Positions 47,201 to 56,300 of a stretch of 64,000 nt of DNA are shown in pieces. Each line of letters opens with the position of its first letter. The first letter of the stretch is position 1. A model generated the notes under the pieces. That model was not told where the DNA came from and did no database searches. It saw only the letters and a list, made by a program, of their open reading frames with translations. Source of the stretch: Helicoverpa zea (Eukaryota; Arthropoda; Insecta; Lepidoptera; Noctuidae); assembly GCF_022581195.2 (NCBI RefSeq), contig NC_061459.1, positions 2,852,001 to 2,916,000 of the forward strand, written 5' to 3'. A program made the position numbers and the translations under genes.

Positions 47201-48807
47201 TGTGTAAAAGCAAGTTAAGCTGCAGACTTTGGTGGTCAACATTGCGCTATCTAAGTATTTGAACTAGAGTTCAGCATCAGGTGGTTATGTTACCGGAAAA
47301 TAACAAGATCCGTAAGTTTATCAATTTACTAGGAAGTTTATAAACTTTCGTAAGATTCTAAACGGTAGATAAATTGTAATATTTTACGTCCACAGTTTCG
47401 TAAATTGATAAACATGCTGAACTCACTCGTAAAATAATAAGTAAGCAGTAACCAAAAGCCACGCGCGATCTGATTGGTTGGCTGTCACGTGTCACTTCTC
47501 CTTCCTCGCGGCCGCCCTAAGGACACAAGCATTGCCACTATGAACATTGACCAATCAGAGAGCAGTGTCTTATTTAACGTATTTGAAAATCGTATATTTA
47601 AAAGAGTTTCTGTGATTGGTCGAATCATATAAAATCTTACGAATAGATATTCGTTAGTTTATAAATTTACCGTATGACGTTGGAAATTGATAAGTTTACG
47701 AAAATGTAGACGTAAAATATTACAATTTATCTCCCGTTTAGAATCTTACGAAAGTTTATAAACTTCCTAGTAAATTGATAAACTTACGGATCTTGTTATT
47801 TTCCGGTCACAGTTACATTTCAATCGGAAAGTCCTAAATTATCAAAAAGTCCGTGGGTTACATGAGGTGTTACATGAGGTACCGTTTATGTATATGAACA
47901 ATGTGAGACTGTTTTAGAAATAAGAATGACAAATCATCAACACTGAATCGTTAGCTTTTTCGACGAAATGAAGCTTAGCAAACTTAAAACAGCCTCACTC
48001 TTCCCAATTATTCCATCTTCCAGGTGCCATGTGCTCGAGGCCGGCTATACGTGCCGGAGCGTCGTCGCTGCTACCGGCCCGGCACCGCTGAGCCCTGCCC
48101 CGCTGGGGAGGTGGTGGCCTTCGACTTCGAGGCCAGACCAGCTATTGATGGACTCAGCCATAATGGCGTCTGTGCCTGTGGTAATGGTGCTTGTAGTCGG
48201 CGAGAGGTAAGTGTTAGTAAAGTTTTTTCGGTCGTTGTGGTGGTCCCTAAAAGCTTGACTGGTAAATAATTGGATTGTCTTTTGATTTGGTCTTATTATA
48301 AAGGATATTCCTACATTCCTTAATTGGAGGCACAAGTATAAACTTAATTGAGCTCACCATCATCTTCCTGGGACTTAAACATAATCAGTGATATCATGTA
48401 GCTAGAGGATTTTTGTAACCCTTAAAAAATCATGCGTAATGCGTATCGACATGGCCTAAAAAATACTTAAGGTATTAAGTCCTCCGTTGTACTATTCATT
48501 ATGTGCAAATTAGTATACGAAATATATAAATTGTTCGGCACTCTTCACAGTCCACTACATTACCAATTGTGTCAAAACCACCTGAAACATAACACAAACC
48601 ATTTTCCCATTCCAGGTGGAAGCCTGCTCCGCTCGTCGAGGAACAGCTCCATACAACGGCACATGCCACATCCTGAACACGCAGGGTCCCTGTCCCCCAC
48701 ACTCCTGGCTCGTGAGGGACAGGACCAACAACATCAGGTGTATGTGCCGACCTGGAGTTGAGTCGCCTGACTGCGAAGCTGATACTAGGGTGGTTTTGAA
48801 GAGCTGA
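29117..48807 (+). CDS. Secreted cysteine-rich DUF4789-module protein, complete, 7 exons
   Basis: I join seven exons: 29117-29278, 42985-43178, 45311-45467, 45805-45970, 46997-47184, 48024-48206 and 48616-48807. Every phase matches and the product is 413 aa. Residues 1-16 (MAAWVWLAALLCGSQA) are a typical signal peptide, so the protein is probably secreted. The rest repeats a Cys-rich module about seven times: a tyrosine/proline stretch with C-Y or C-H, then about 8 residues later G-P-C-x2-G or a variant (YWPATGKCY...GPCYPG; DSSCYPHYTRGPCEKG; DGACYRLYTRGPCAQD; NGTCHILNTQGPCPPH). CxC pairs such as ECKC, ECRC and RCMC separate modules. This pattern matches the insect family of unknown function DUF4789. 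No enzymatic motif is visible. The first intron is 13.7 kb and packed with repeats. Function unknown. Confidence 0.85.
32582..32887 (+). repeat. Lepidopteran repeat with TGTCTGTT microsatellite
   Basis: Begins ATCTATACATATAATAAATC with TGTAGAAAAG. A run of GTCTGTTT units lies at 32703-32755. It ends in an ATCGAAATCGATTCACTC block. The opening and the microsatellite are familiar from other lepidopteran sequences; class unknown. Confidence 0.5.
34515..34852. mobile_element. GC-rich MITE, PIF/Harbinger-like
   Basis: About 100-bp inverted ends, outermost GGCCTCCCCCACATTAGGCG and, read inward from the right, GGCTGACCCCACATTAGGCG. Flanking TTA trinucleotides at 34512-34514 and 34853-34855 are a target-site duplication of the PIF/Harbinger type. 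The arms hold GTGCGCGATCCTCGGGCGTG. GC content is far above the surroundings, so the open frames across it are not evidence of a gene. Confidence 0.75.
34935..35131 (-). repeat. TAGGCAGTCG-type repeat, reverse copy
   Basis: Read on the minus strand, it has TCAGAAGCCAGAAAGTCTG, a GGTAGTCGCTCCAAGC block, GGAAGCCAACACCAACATAG and GTTGGGGAATAGCC, ending in ATCATC. Same family as 27883 and 60437. Confidence 0.6.
35181..35267 (+). repeat. ATC microsatellite joined to a repeat fragment
   Basis: About ten ATC units are followed by CCACTGCTGGACATAGGCCT and CTAAGTGCACGCCACTG, a block often seen in Lepidoptera. It is probably the tail of a retroposed unit. Confidence 0.5.
35528..35563 (-). repeat. Short fragment of a CTAGCTGTTGCCCGC repeat
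   Basis: On the minus strand it reads AACTAGCTGTTGCCCGCAAC then TTCGTCTGCGTGGGC. It is related to the heads of the repeats at 22681 and 50607. How far it extends to the left is unclear. Confidence 0.45.
35985..36370 (-). mobile_element. 3' remnant of a LINE (jockey/CR1-like)
   Basis: A minus-strand frame reads RFNPPLCVPLTSSNYRQNSF, then IVRASRSFNNICKQHDFD. This resembles the C-terminal tail of non-LTR reverse transcriptases of the jockey/CR1 groups, which have a conserved block of the type NSF-(I/V)-x5-R-x-(F/W)-N. Beyond a non-coding stretch the element ends in TTTA repeats near 35985. It is heavily 5'-truncated and cannot move by itself. Confidence 0.5.
38397..38515 (+). repeat. Non-LTR 3'-end-like repeat fragment
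   Basis: Contains GTGAAAGAATTTTTCAAATC followed by GGTTCAGCAGTTTAGGGGCC and an A-rich run. These blocks are typical of the 3' ends of lepidopteran RTE-like elements. No coding part remains. Confidence 0.45.
39086..39463. mobile_element. Palindromic MITE, about 378 bp, very AT-rich
   Basis: Two arms of roughly 150 bp mirror each other nearly perfectly. Outer blocks are AACACGCTTTTTATAGAAAA and its complement; inner blocks are AAAAGCGTGGGGTGC and GCACCCCACGCTTTT. The loop of about 75 bp is at 39242-39318. It could fold as a long hairpin. Confidence 0.75.
40082..40123. other. Strong 17-bp stem hairpin
   Basis: CGCCCACCAAGGACGTT and AACGTCCTTGGTGGGCG are perfect complements around CCTTCAGT. There is no U-tract and no context to give a role. 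Confidence 0.6.
40597..40960 (+). repeat. Three 123-bp tandem units
   Basis: The anchor CAGTTGTCGAGTTCCCT starts at 40642, 40765 and 40888, an exact 123-bp period. Each unit continues with TCTCTGGTCTCCATCATCAG and a CAGCTCC-AACCTTCACTG block. Units differ by a few substitutions. Confidence 0.75.
40961..41360 (+). repeat. Lepidopteran repeat adjoining the tandem units
   Basis: It contains a degenerate fourth unit (CCCTCGATTTCTCAGGG, CCATCATCAGATCCTGACC), then AATCACGTAGATCGGTCTAT, CCTCCTCCTTTTTGGGAAG and an ACAAACATACAAACATACAG tail. All of these are repeat signatures I associate with Lepidoptera. Confidence 0.6.
41530..41655 (+). repeat. Fragment of a GACTTCAAAAAAAGGAG repeat
   Basis: Starts ACTGACTTCAAAAAAAGGAG and continues with GCGAGCGATTACCTCACATT and a GAAACGATTTTGATGCGG block. 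It ends without a clear border. Confidence 0.4.
42985..43178 (+). CDS. DUF4789 gene exon 2
   Basis: Acceptor TCTCCTTCCAG. Reads KGHPCAETQELSPGRWGG, ECKCPPGTAQ, CHKLFERGPCRAGEYF. The stronger-looking donor at 43182 would put a TAG in frame; GTAGGT at 43179 avoids it and gives the 2-base overhang that exon 3 needs. Confidence 0.82.
43179..45310 (+). other. DUF4789 gene intron 2
   Basis: Donor GTAGGT to acceptor AATTCCAG. It holds a purine-rich low-complexity patch (43375-43440) and an ATA-rich patch (44510-44580). The 121-codon frame ending at 45333 runs into exon 3 in another frame, lacks motifs and is rejected. Confidence 0.6.
45311..45467 (+). CDS. DUF4789 gene exon 3
   Basis: Acceptor AATTCCAG, donor GTAAGT. 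Encodes GERQGMCVRPQQCADE, LIYWPATGKCYYRNTQGPC and GEDGIANCT, the clearest single module. Confidence 0.85.
45805..45970 (+). CDS. DUF4789 gene exon 4
   Basis: Acceptor TTTTTTCCAG. Reads CAISGPHYWAADSSCY, TRGPCEKGQLFLPGPKCGC and NETGACYEL. Ends at donor GTATGT with one base left over. Confidence 0.85.
45971..46996 (+). other. DUF4789 gene intron 4
   Basis: AT-rich with one tight hairpin: TTTGATCACCAAG at 46024-46036 pairs perfectly with CTTGGTGATCAAA at 46043-46055. Confidence 0.6.
46997..47184 (+). CDS. DUF4789 gene exon 5
   Basis: Acceptor TTCTTCCAG, donor GTAAGC. Reads DSLGPCPRGHIFSIAE, AECRCKSFHARAQDGACY and TRGPCAQDEM. Confidence 0.85.
47293..47806. mobile_element. 514-bp MITE in DUF4789 gene intron 5
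   Basis: Inverted ends of about 95-100 bp differ at about one base in my reading. They begin CCGGAAAATAACAAGATCCG and contain TAAACTTTCGTAAGATTC. TTA on the left and TCA on the right could be an imperfect 3-bp target duplication. The centre has the GC-rich patch CCTCGCGGCCGCCC and two GATTGG/CCAATC motifs. No coding capacity. Confidence 0.78.
48024..48206 (+). CDS. DUF4789 gene exon 6
   Basis: Exactly 61 codons in phase 0 at both ends. Reads VPCARGRLYVPERRRCYR, EPCPAGEVVAFDFEA and GVCACGNGACSRRE. Donor GTAAGT. Confidence 0.85.
48616..48807 (+). CDS. DUF4789 gene exon 7 (stop)
   Basis: Acceptor CATTCCAG. Reads VEACSARRGTAPYNGTCH, NTQGPCPPHSWLVRD, IRCMCRPGVESPDCEAD and RVVLKS, then TGA at 48805-48807. 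Confidence 0.87.
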   Translation: MEACSARRGTAPYNGTCHILNTQGPCPPHSWLVRDRTNNIRCMCRPGVESPDCEADTRVVLKS

Positions 48808-48827
48808 TGGTAGATTGTGACTTTGTG

Positions 48828-48833
48828 AATAAA
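48828..48833 (+). terminator. Polyadenylation signal of the DUF4789 gene
   Basis: AATAAA lies 21 bp after the stop codon. The short distance is tolerable. A further GTGAATAAAG in the duplicated copy (about 49508) supports this as part of the original 3' end. Confidence 0.6.
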
Positions 48834-48920
48834 GACTATAGTGCAGTGCCTTCGATTGGTTTGAAGAGAGAAAACTCAAATGGGTATAACTCCTGAACAC
48901 ATAGGGGGTTACCTGCGCGA

Positions 48921-49496
48921 CCAGGTCGAAGCTTGTTGCCTGTTCCATCCGAAGAGGAAAAGCTCAATACGTCCTGAACACACAGGGTCCCTGTCTCCCA
49001 CACTCCTGGCTCGTGAGGGACAGGACCAACAACATCAGGTGTATGTGCCGACCTGGGGCCCGATTCTCCTAAGTTAATAATGTCATAATCGAATAGAAAT
49101 CGAATTGCAATATGATCGTAATAGCAGTTTTAACCATATCGGGCATTCTGCTACTAATAAAAGACCAATCGTATTCGATTGACATTTGATTGGTGTGCGA
49201 TTGGTCTGCTATTTTGATGATTTTGGTCTATACGGTAGTTTGCTGTACAATCATTTTGCAATCGTAAATCATTTGCAGACAAAATGATTCATTACTGGAT
49301 GACAGAAAAGGATAAAAACGTTTATTTCAAAGAAAAAATAGCGGAATGCCACATACGCGTCAATCGTAATCGAGTCGTGATCGGATCGTAGTCGAATGTG
49401 AATCGTATGTTGCTTAAGTAAAATTAGGAGAATCGGGCCCCTGGAGTTGTATCGCCTGACTGTGAATCTGGTACTAGGGTTGTTTTGAAGAGCTGA
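48921..49496 (+). pseudogene. Tandem copy of DUF4789 exon 7, frameshifted and interrupted
   Basis: It keeps the acceptor (GACCAG before GTCGAAGCTTG) and most of exon 7, including ACACAGGGTCCCTGTC, GTGAGGGACAGGACCAAC and, at the end, TTTTGAAGAGCTGATGGTAG. A deletion of about a dozen bases around the GCACATGCCACAT block, with other substitutions, breaks the frame. A 383-bp MITE splits it between 49056 and 49440. A flanking GTGAATAAAGACTA shows that the duplication included the 3' UTR. Confidence 0.8.
49057..49439. mobile_element. 383-bp MITE inserted in the duplicated exon
   Basis: Ends are GGCCCGATTCTCCTAA and TTAGGAGAATCGGGCC. The flank CCTGG is present on both sides (49052-49056 and 49440-49444) but only once in the intact exon 7, so the duplication was made on insertion. 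Because the ends are G/C runs, a 3-bp CTG duplication with longer ends is equally consistent. Confidence 0.8.
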
Positions 49497-49519
49497 TGGT
49501 AGACCAAGTGAATAAAGAC

Positions 49520-49700
49520 TACACTGCAGTGCATAATTGGTTTTAAAGACCTTGCTCAAAAAGGCATAACTCCTACCCCTGTAGGAGTCTACCTGTGCGT
49601 GGCGAGGCCAACTATATCAGGGGTATGTGCCTACCTTGAGCTGTGGTTACGACGGTCTTGGAATTTGATGATGGGACCTTTTTGATTCCATGTCGTGTTC
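49520..49700 (+). pseudogene. Third, badly decayed copy of the exon 7 unit
   Basis: After a shared 3'-flank block (ATAACTCCT), the sequence GCGTGGCGAGGCCAACTATA and TCAGGGGTATGTGCCTACCT matches the GAGGGACAGGACCAACAACA and TCAGGTGTATGTGCCGACCT blocks of exon 7. It then runs to GTGAATAATGTCTTTATTC, a decayed polyadenylation area. Confidence 0.55.
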
Positions 49701-50349
49701 AAGTGAATAATGTCTTTATTCACTCATAGTGCCCGGCCGTGGATTGGACCAAATGATCGTTAGTTTGACTGCAATTTTCTTACGAATGTAAAATTATAAT
49801 TCCTGTGCCTATTTTACGAAGAAGGGTGTATGTAACTGTTGTCTAAAAGTTCTTAGGTACGTCATTCGTGTAATTGACTGATGTGTCTCAAACTTTGAAA
49901 AGATTTGTAAATATTATAGTTAAGTAAAGATATAAATTAATTTAATTTCAAGAATATACCTAATGCATGTTTATTTAAGAAAACTAGAAGTACTAGGTAT
50001 TGATATAAATATTAGTTAGGTATTTTTATAAATGAGAGCAATATTTTACATAAAATACCTTTTCTGTAATAGATTTACTGTCTGCATTTACAAACTGGCA
50101 TTATTTTTTTGAAAAATATTGCAAAAAAATATTTTTACGAGGCCTTACAAGGAATAAGACAATAAAAATAAATTTTATACACATTGGGTTTTATTTTTTA
50201 ATAACTTATCGTTTATATTTTGTCCTTATAGTTAATTTTATGATAACAGTACAAAAATAGTCAAAAGTTACGAGCTAATTGCGTGATGTGTGACTATAAA
50301 CTAAATAATTATACACAACTATGAATAGAGCACTAGTCTTTGTCTTATC
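49701..50349. other. Convergent intergenic interval with minus-strand 3' end
   Basis: AT-rich. TTTATT at 50190-50195 is an AATAAA on the minus strand, about 155 bp after the stop of the acyltransferase gene and its likely polyadenylation signal. No gene is seen between the two convergent units. Confidence 0.5.
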
Positions 50350-50381
50350 TCATTTGTCTTTTAATTTCTTCTGTGATTGTC
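50350..50381 (-). CDS. NRF-6-like exon J (stop)
   Basis: A 32-nt exon encoding GQSQKKLKDK, a basic C-terminal tail, then TGA at 50352-50350. The acceptor GTTTCAG and the phase agree with exon I. Confidence 0.75.
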
Positions 50382-53300
50382 CTGAAACAATACATGAAAA
50401 AGGTTTGTTAATACATTTTTCTGAAATTATCTAAAGGCCAATTTCACTAACAGTCGATTACTTAATTGACGGAATTCATGTGGAACTGAAACCTACTACA
50501 AATAAAATGTTTCGACTATTTGAGGTTTTAATTTGAATGCAATTTTCATAATGTTAGTAAAAATGGGTCCGAATGACCGAGTAAGTAAATGGTAAAATTA
50601 TAAAGTACTAGCTTCCGCTCGCGGCTTCGCCCGCGTGGTGTGTTGATAAAAAGTAGCCTATGTGTTAATCCGGGGTATCACCTATCTACATACCAAATTT
50701 CAATCAAATCAGTCCAGCCGTTTTTGCGTGATTGAATAACAAACATACATCCATACATTCTCACAAACTTTCACGTTTATAATATAGTAGGATTGATGGT
50801 GGCTGTATGTGCCTTACTGTATTACATAGGGTTCCCTCATTTATTATTACCTTCTTATGATTTTAAGAATTCATTTATTTATTAGGTTCAAATACATACA
50901 TGTTATTTATATAAAACTTACCGAAATATATCCTATACACTTGGTTGAAGGGCATCTCAATGGCGACGGTCGCCAATATTGATATCACTGTCACTGTGAG
51001 CACTTCTGGTGCATGCACCTGCAATTAAAAAATATATAATTTAAAAGGGGTAGACAATAGACATATAAAATACGCCTTGTTTGATTACTTTAGATACTGG
51101 TGTTTTTCTATAAAATTTTGACTTAAGGGGTTCTTCTTGGCTCTTGGCTTGTTCGGATTGGGTTACACTCACTAGTATTTTGAGATTAATCTTAGGACCC
51201 GCTCAGGTTTTGTAGTCAATAAATATCTATATAATGTCTCTAGTAGACGAACATTCAGACTATACAATATATTAATTGATTTTTCAATGAAATCATTGTA
51301 ATTTCAACCTTACTCTATCAGACATAAGACAGCAAATCGCAAAGCTACTTACAAGAAGTAAAGGTGAGTAGTATTCAGCATGTCTCTGCACTCCCACGTT
51401 GTAGAAGAAAATGGGGAACTGCGTCAGGTACACGCTGTATGCTATCTTATTGAAGAACTTGAACACTCGGGATTCTATGAATGAGGTTCCTATGCCTGTG
51501 GAAATAAGGGTGATTATAGGTTAAGGTTTTTATGTGATTATGATTGTTTTGAAGAATAAGAATGTAACTCTTAAAAATAATCATATCACATGTAGAGCTG
51601 CAAGACTGTTAAACCATGACATTAAAATCAAAAGTAGATGTCAAAGTTAAAGTAATCATTTGTAAAACAAAAGCATAAAAATGTAAATCTTATAAATAGG
51701 TACCTAAACTGTGCTATGTTTTTTTTGTTTGTTTCTGTACCTACGTAAATTACTTTATTTCTTTGTAATAGCCGAATACTTAAGGGAAACACTTAGAAAA
51801 CTACTGAAATATTATTCTATTAAGTAAACTGCGACAAGAATACTTTTAAGTAGCAGCTAATTGAGTAACGCTAAAGTATTTCGATGTTACATGATAAGGA
51901 TCTTATCTGCAGATTTTTTCCTTACCAGCGTAGTCATTAGCGATGGCCCAGTGAGAAGCACACATGAAGATTCCCCACAGTATGGGCGACACTGCGAAGA
52001 ATATCGCCGCTCCGAACGGCTCGAACTTGTAGCCTTCTAAACCTACAGCTTTGCTCTAAAGGTTCTTACCAGCATAGTCATTAGCGATGGCCCAGTGAGA
52101 AGTACACATGAAGATTCCCCACAGTATGGGCGACACTGCGGCGAATATCGCCGCTCCGAACGGCTCGAACTTGTAACCTTCTAAACCTACAGCTTTGCTC
52201 TAAAGGCTCTTACCAGCATAGTCATTAGCATTAGCCCAGTGAGAAGCACACATGAAGATTCCCCACAGTATGGGTGACACTGCGGAAAATATCGCCGCTC
52301 CGAACGGCTCGAACTTGTAGCCTTCTAAACCTACAGCTTTGCTCTAAAGGTTCTTACCAGCATAGTCATTAGCAATAGCCCAGTGAGAAGCACACATGAA
52401 GATTCCCCACAGTATGGGCGACACTGCGGCGAATATCGCCGCTCCGAACGGCTCGAACTTGTAGCCTTCTAAACCTACAGCTTTGCTCTAAAGGTTCTTA
52501 CCAGCATAGTCATTAGCAATAGCCCAGTGAGAAGCACACATGAAGATTCCCCACAGTATGGGTGACACTGCGGAGAATATCGCCGCTCCGAACGGCTCGA
52601 ACTTGTAGCCTTCTAAACCTACAGCTTTGCTCTAAAGGTTCTTACCAGCATAGTCATTAGCAATAGCCCAGTGAGAAGCACACATGAAGATTCCCCACAG
52701 TATGGGCGACACTGCGGCAAATATCGCCGCTCCGAACGGCTCGAACTTGTAACCTTCTAAACCCCATTTGTAAGGAGTCACTATGGTCGCCGTCATCAGG
52801 GCTAAGCAGAACGCCCAGAGCAGTCTTGATTGAGTCTAGAAGATGAGATAAATGTTGGTAAGATGAGATAAAGGGAAATATCAGTTTCTCCATGTTTCGA
52901 AAGGCACATTAACTTAGTGGTTTCTGGTGTGATCGGTTCCTGAGATGTTCAAGCTTTTTTTTTGTACTGTTAGATAGCCATTTTATTGTTGAAGGTTATT
53001 GCTTATCCGGGCGTGGAGTAGTTTTTACGGTTAGCCTGTGAAACAACAGGCTAGAATATATAATAATAGAAAAAAAAACAGGCTATCATGCAAAAGTTGA
53101 CGTAGTTTTAGCATTGATCCTCCTCTCATCTATTATTATGAATTATTTTGTACTTACGTTTGATAGTGTAAAATTTAACTTTTTGGTCTTCATCAGGTAC
53201 GCCATGACGACTCCTATTAGGTAGATTGTAGCTCTGTGTGTCGGTAGAATGTATGAATAACGCGCCGCGTCTAGTAGCTTCTGTACTCTGTAAAGATGAA

Positions 53301-56300
53301 TAAAAATACCTTTTAGATAAGTAATATCAAAACTATATAATATTTAGTGATGGTTAAGACTATTAGCGATATCCGTAGTAATAAGAAAATATCTTCACAG
53401 CATTAAAACGGCAAAAATACAGAAGAACTAGTTATTATGTTTTTCGATTATATAACATTAATTTTATTCATCGTAAGAACAATTCGTCTCACTATAACTC
53501 AAGAATTGCTTGACCAATTTGAATTTATAAACTGATGATTTTAAAGTTTTTTTTTTAAAACCAGGTATGTTGAAGCAAAACAAGGCGTTACTAACTTTAT
53601 CAGGTCAGCTAGTTTCTGAAATTAAATGTCGGTGCACCCAGCGCCTACAATATTGATAGAGCAATGCTCCGCAATATAGTTTGCTTTAACGATACGTCAT
53701 CTTTGATATACGACCTGTGGTCTCAGCTTCAGCCAGTCTATATTATATATCTGTTGTGTAGACAAGGATATCTAAATCTTGTGTGGACTATGAAAGTTGG
53801 GAAGATTGGACGCCTTCCCGTTTAAGACGTGGCTGTAATTTAAATGGGAAAACTTCAAAAAAATCGAAGTTATCAAAACAAAAGAGTCTCCATGTCTTTG
53901 GTTGCTAGTAGGTACCTAATTAATGATCTAGGAGTGATATCACATCCCTATTTCTATATAAACACAATCTAATCAAATTATTGTTTTTCATACATGGTGC
54001 GCTAAAACCATGCAATGCAAAAAATAGTCTGTGTTGACACAGCGTTGTACTAAGAAATGCAGGCATGGAAAATCCAATAAGAAGTTAATTGGAATTTTTT
54101 CATTTGTAAGGTTCATATATTATCAAGGAGACCATTTTAATGAAGGTGTCATCGTCATCCGCCTTTTTATTTGTCATACTGCAGGGCACAGGCTTTTCAT
54201 ACACAGAAGGAATGAGTGTTAATCACCACGCTTACTAAAGGCAGATTCACACATATGAGAACACATTTCCTGGACGTTTTCCTTCAAAAAGTAGGTGAAA
54301 AAATAGTATAAATTGAAATGGAAATGACCATGACGAAACACTTCTAAGCACACCTACCCTATCATGTCCTCAAGTAGGAACAATAGCAAATACTTTAAAA
54401 CTTAAGCTACGAACACAAATACTTAGTTGAGTACTAAGTTATGTTAAGTAATGGGTCTTCAAGAGCATAGGTGATGCTTTTACTAGGAGGCTGTTAAGTG
54501 TTAAGTAACCGCTTATGTCAGGGTCAAGGGCTCAAGGTGTCTTCTGGAATTTTCTATTGTTTAAAACATGTATTGCTATGTCTGTTTTTTAAAAGAGTAA
54601 ATGTTGCTCACTGTGTATCTAACGCAATACAAAAACGAACATAGAATATTTTTGTGCGTGTCTTCCTCTCGGATAAAAAGTATTTTTGCATCCAAGGTAC
54701 ATACCCTGTGATGATGTGATACCTCCATTTTGAATTTCATTATCAATCGGTTGAGTTGTTCTAGTGTGAGAGCGTAAAAATTCCGTTTCGTTTTTATATT
54801 AGGGGTGATTTCGTTTCAGCGTTTCTTCGAATAGACTATGACGACTATGAGTACGGTAACTTTCCTGTTCCCTGTATGGTGTTTTGCCTATACCCAAATA
54901 TTCAAAGTTCAATGAACATAATATTGATTTAAGACATGGTGTCTTGGAAAACCATACAGCGTAACGTTGACGTAAATCTTATAGCATTCTGTGTCAATAT
55001 TTTGTTTGCTACTTATGAGAACTTATAAAAGGAAATAATAAGCTTTTAACATACCAAAAGGAAAATTCGTTACCAATGGTTTATTTTTAATACTATGTTC
55101 TTAAAGCGGTGACAGACACACCTTAAGCGAATATTGATAATTTTAGTATCAAGCTTCCATATTAATAGCTAGTTTCACCGGTTAATGATAACGTCTCTCA
55201 TAGCCTATCAGGAACTTATCTGACAGATAAACTTATTATATCACATATAATTATATGCAGCCTTTAGCAAATGGCATTAATTATCACATAACTAGCTGAT
55301 ACTTCATCGGTGAACAGTTAAACTTAAGTTTATTCAATTCTGTTACTAAAACCTGAAATAAACGAAGCCACTAAAAATCAAGTAATCTGCAAAGAAGAAA
55401 ATTGTAGAAAAAAATACTCACGATATACCATAATACACGAACATGCTGATTTCATACCAGTAAATGGCAAGATATCTGAGAGCTGTCGACGCCACTGCCA
55501 TGATGACCAGGAGGGACCAGCCCAGGGTCCTGAACTTCCATATGACCACCATCAGGGGTAACGTGGCCACGTAGAGTTGCATGTCCATACCGATTTGATG
55601 TGTGTGAGTTAGGCACTGGAAAACAAAATTTTTTTTATTTACTCATACAATCGTTATTAAGTTTGAAGATTAAAATGTATCTATTATTTTTGGAGTGTTT
55701 AGGATTAGAAAATAAAAAAAAATACATATCTTATCATGTAGTTGTTATCGTTTGAGGCAAAGGCTGGCTAGTAATTAAGAAAGAGAATAATAATTGTCAT
55801 TAAACGAGACAATGCTGTTATTGGGAACTACCGGAACTACCCCAGTAGACAGCGAAGGGGACGATGATTTTTTTTAACGCATTTTAGTTTTTGTGTAAAT
55901 ACTTGTACTGTGTATATTCATTCATTTTATTATCACAATTGTTGAGACAAGGTTTTTATTGGTTTAAATTTTTTGCAAAGACGCAGTTACACGTCATGTC
56001 GCTCTAAGGAAGAGTGAGGGAATAATTAGCACTCTAAAGCCAAGACCGAATTTCATGTAAAGATACAAACACAAAGATGAGTCAAACCAATTTATCTAAT
56101 ATTTAGTGGAAAACCAATTAAATATAACTTAGCAGAGACCGCACAAATTGTAAAATCCTTCAAAATTAATTTAGATTGACATTAAATTTTCAATTGCTTT
56201 GAAAGTTAAAATAATATCATTTGGTGATTATCCCTTCGTTTGGGATTACGTTGTTATTGTCTGGGCCATTTTGATTTGACTTATTTTTGAGAAAACGGTT

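Noticed and set aside
48499..48948. 149-codon minus-strand open frame
   Set aside because: Antisense of exon 7 and its flanks, with no splice or motif support.
48880..49077. 65-codon frame with GSLSPTLLAREGQDQQH
   Set aside because: It is the duplicated exon 7 read in the wrong frame; the same frame is also open in the intact exon 7.
52657..52893. 78-codon minus-strand frame in the exon array
   Set aside because: It is exon G in another frame and crosses its acceptor; the in-phase frame fits the protein family.
5322..54240. CRISPR-like or bacterial operon structures
   Set aside because: The repeats are dispersed or tandem without spacers of even length, and the genes have introns, so the DNA is eukaryotic.
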